Assembly (NCBI RefSeq): GCF_029968015.1
Contig: NZ_JASCIS010000006.1
Coordinates: 124,001-188,000 of the forward strand
DNA length: 64,000 nucleotides
Direction of reading: 5' to 3'
Source: Streptomyces luteolus
GTDB lineage: Bacteria > Actinomycetota > Actinomycetes > Streptomycetales > Streptomycetaceae
The number at the start of each line of letters is the position of its first letter. Position 1 is the first letter of the stretch. Shown piece by piece: positions 63,386-64,000 of the stretch. The notes under the pieces were generated by a model that was given only the letters and a program-made list of their open reading frames with translations, was not told the origin of the DNA and did no database searches. A program made the position numbers and the translations under genes.

Positions 63386-64000
63386 ATGGGCGTACGCAAG
63401 GATCTGAAACGGGCGAAGCAGCGCAGCGACCTCGCGGCTCGCGTCCATACGGAGCTGATCAGGGAGGACGGCGTCGTCCGCGAGGTGCGCACCGCCGCCT
63501 TCGACACCGCCTCCGCCACCGGCACGACCGCCGACATCCCCTTCACCAACGCCGCCGAGGCGCCCGACGCGGTGGTCCTGCGCCGCAAGGAGGCCGGCAC
63601 CTGGCGTCCCGTGACGGCGTCGGCCTTCGCCCGCGAAGTCACCGCCGCCGCCAAGGGGTTGATCGCGGCGGGCCTCGAACCGGGCGGCCGCGTCGCCCTG
63701 ATGTCCCGTACGCGCTACGAGTGGGCCGTGCTCGACTTCGCGATCTGGGCGGCCGGCGGCCAGACCGTACCGGTCTACGCCACCTCGTCCGCCGAGCAGA
63801 TCGCGTGGATCGTCGAGGACTCAGGGGCTCGCTTCGTCATCGCCGAGACCGAGGAGAACGCCCGTACGGTACGGGCCGCCTGTGCGTCGATGGGTGTGTC
63901 GATGGGTGATCAGCCCAGGTTGTGGGAGCTGGACTCCGGCGCGATCCTCGAACTCGCCCGCCTCGGCCGGGACGTCGACGACGCGGAGGCGGACAAGCGC
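63386..64000 (+). CDS. AMP-binding long-chain acyl-CoA ligase (3' partial)
   Basis: The frame is open from ATG 63386 to the window end (205 residues). N-terminal part of a FadD/ACSL-type ligase: VVLRRKEAGTWRPVTASAFA, AAGLEPGGRVALMSRTRYEW, LDFAIWAAGGQTVPVYATSS and AEQIAWIVEDSGARFVIAET. The ATP-binding motif lies beyond the window. GGAG is upstream of the ATG. Divergent from SCP2 and under the shared operators. Confidence 0.85.
   Translation, partial: MGVRKDLKRAKQRSDLAARVHTELIREDGVVREVRTAAFDTASATGTTADIPFTNAAEAPDAVVLRRKEAGTWRPVTASAFAREVTAAAKGLIAAGLEPGGRVALMSRTRYEWAVLDFAIWAAGGQTVPVYATSSAEQIAWIVEDSGARFVIAETEENARTVRAACASMGVSMGDQPRLWELDSGAILELARLGRDVDDAEADKR

Overview
The window is very GC-rich, uses G/C at most third codon positions, and starts many genes with GTG. 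Together with GlgE, HbpS-like and SpoIIE/STAS proteins and typical intergenic repeats, this points to a Streptomyces chromosome (established knowledge plus inference). There are no rRNA or tRNA genes, CRISPR arrays or phage genes.

Layout. 1-9303: glycogen/alpha-glucan genes. glgX (5'-partial), then an STAS antagonist, an RsbW-like kinase, a SpoIIE-type phosphatase and a ParA/MinD-like ATPase, then glgE and glgB. 9327-11082: a TrkA-C protein coupled to a CPA2 cation/proton antiporter. 11292-13317 (minus): an HbpS/GlcG-like protein with a Lys/Ala tail and a berberine-bridge-type FAD oxidase. 13466-14804: an IS630 element placed in the end of a MITE-like repeat. 14801-25452 (minus): a dense 14-gene operon-like run: LtrA membrane protein, four SnoaL/NTF2-fold proteins, ankyrin protein, muconolactone-isomerase-like protein, two SDRs, MFS exporter, cupin, NAD(P) reductase, benzoylformate-decarboxylase-like ThDP enzyme and a small ABM-like protein. 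This is the best candidate for an undescribed pathway. 25671-26891: a GlgM/GlgA glycosyltransferase that could feed GlgE.

27163-29300 is damaged: two head-to-head genes both lack their 5' ends and both carry frameshifts, next to a 215-base G/C homopolymer tract. This looks like an assembly problem. 29435-37072 holds a secreted GH3 enzyme, three TIM-barrel/Gfo-type sugar enzymes with a DUF993 protein, and a LacI regulator with a visible operator: a probable uncharacterised sugar or polyol catabolic locus. Two minisatellites of 27-base units lie here.

37370-46257: DUF937 protein, RecD2 helicase (two DnaA boxes upstream), citrate synthase, and copper export (copA, copZ with a CsoR-like operator), plus a small HTH protein. 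46258-53703: myo-inositol catabolism (isomerase; iolC, aldolase, iolB, iolD, mmsA). iolC is joined to the aldolase by tandem repeats that create chained ATGA overlaps.

53761-60127: small membrane protein, GNAT acetyltransferase, an unusual alpha/beta-hydrolase fused to an ABC ATPase with its permease, and a GT-C-like membrane glycosyltransferase. 60247-64000: VWA lipoprotein with a Gly-Ser hexamer repeat, a broken acyl-CoA dehydrogenase, an SCP2 protein, and a divergent AMP-binding acyl-CoA ligase that runs off the end; three TTAC-N6-GTAA sites lie between the last two.
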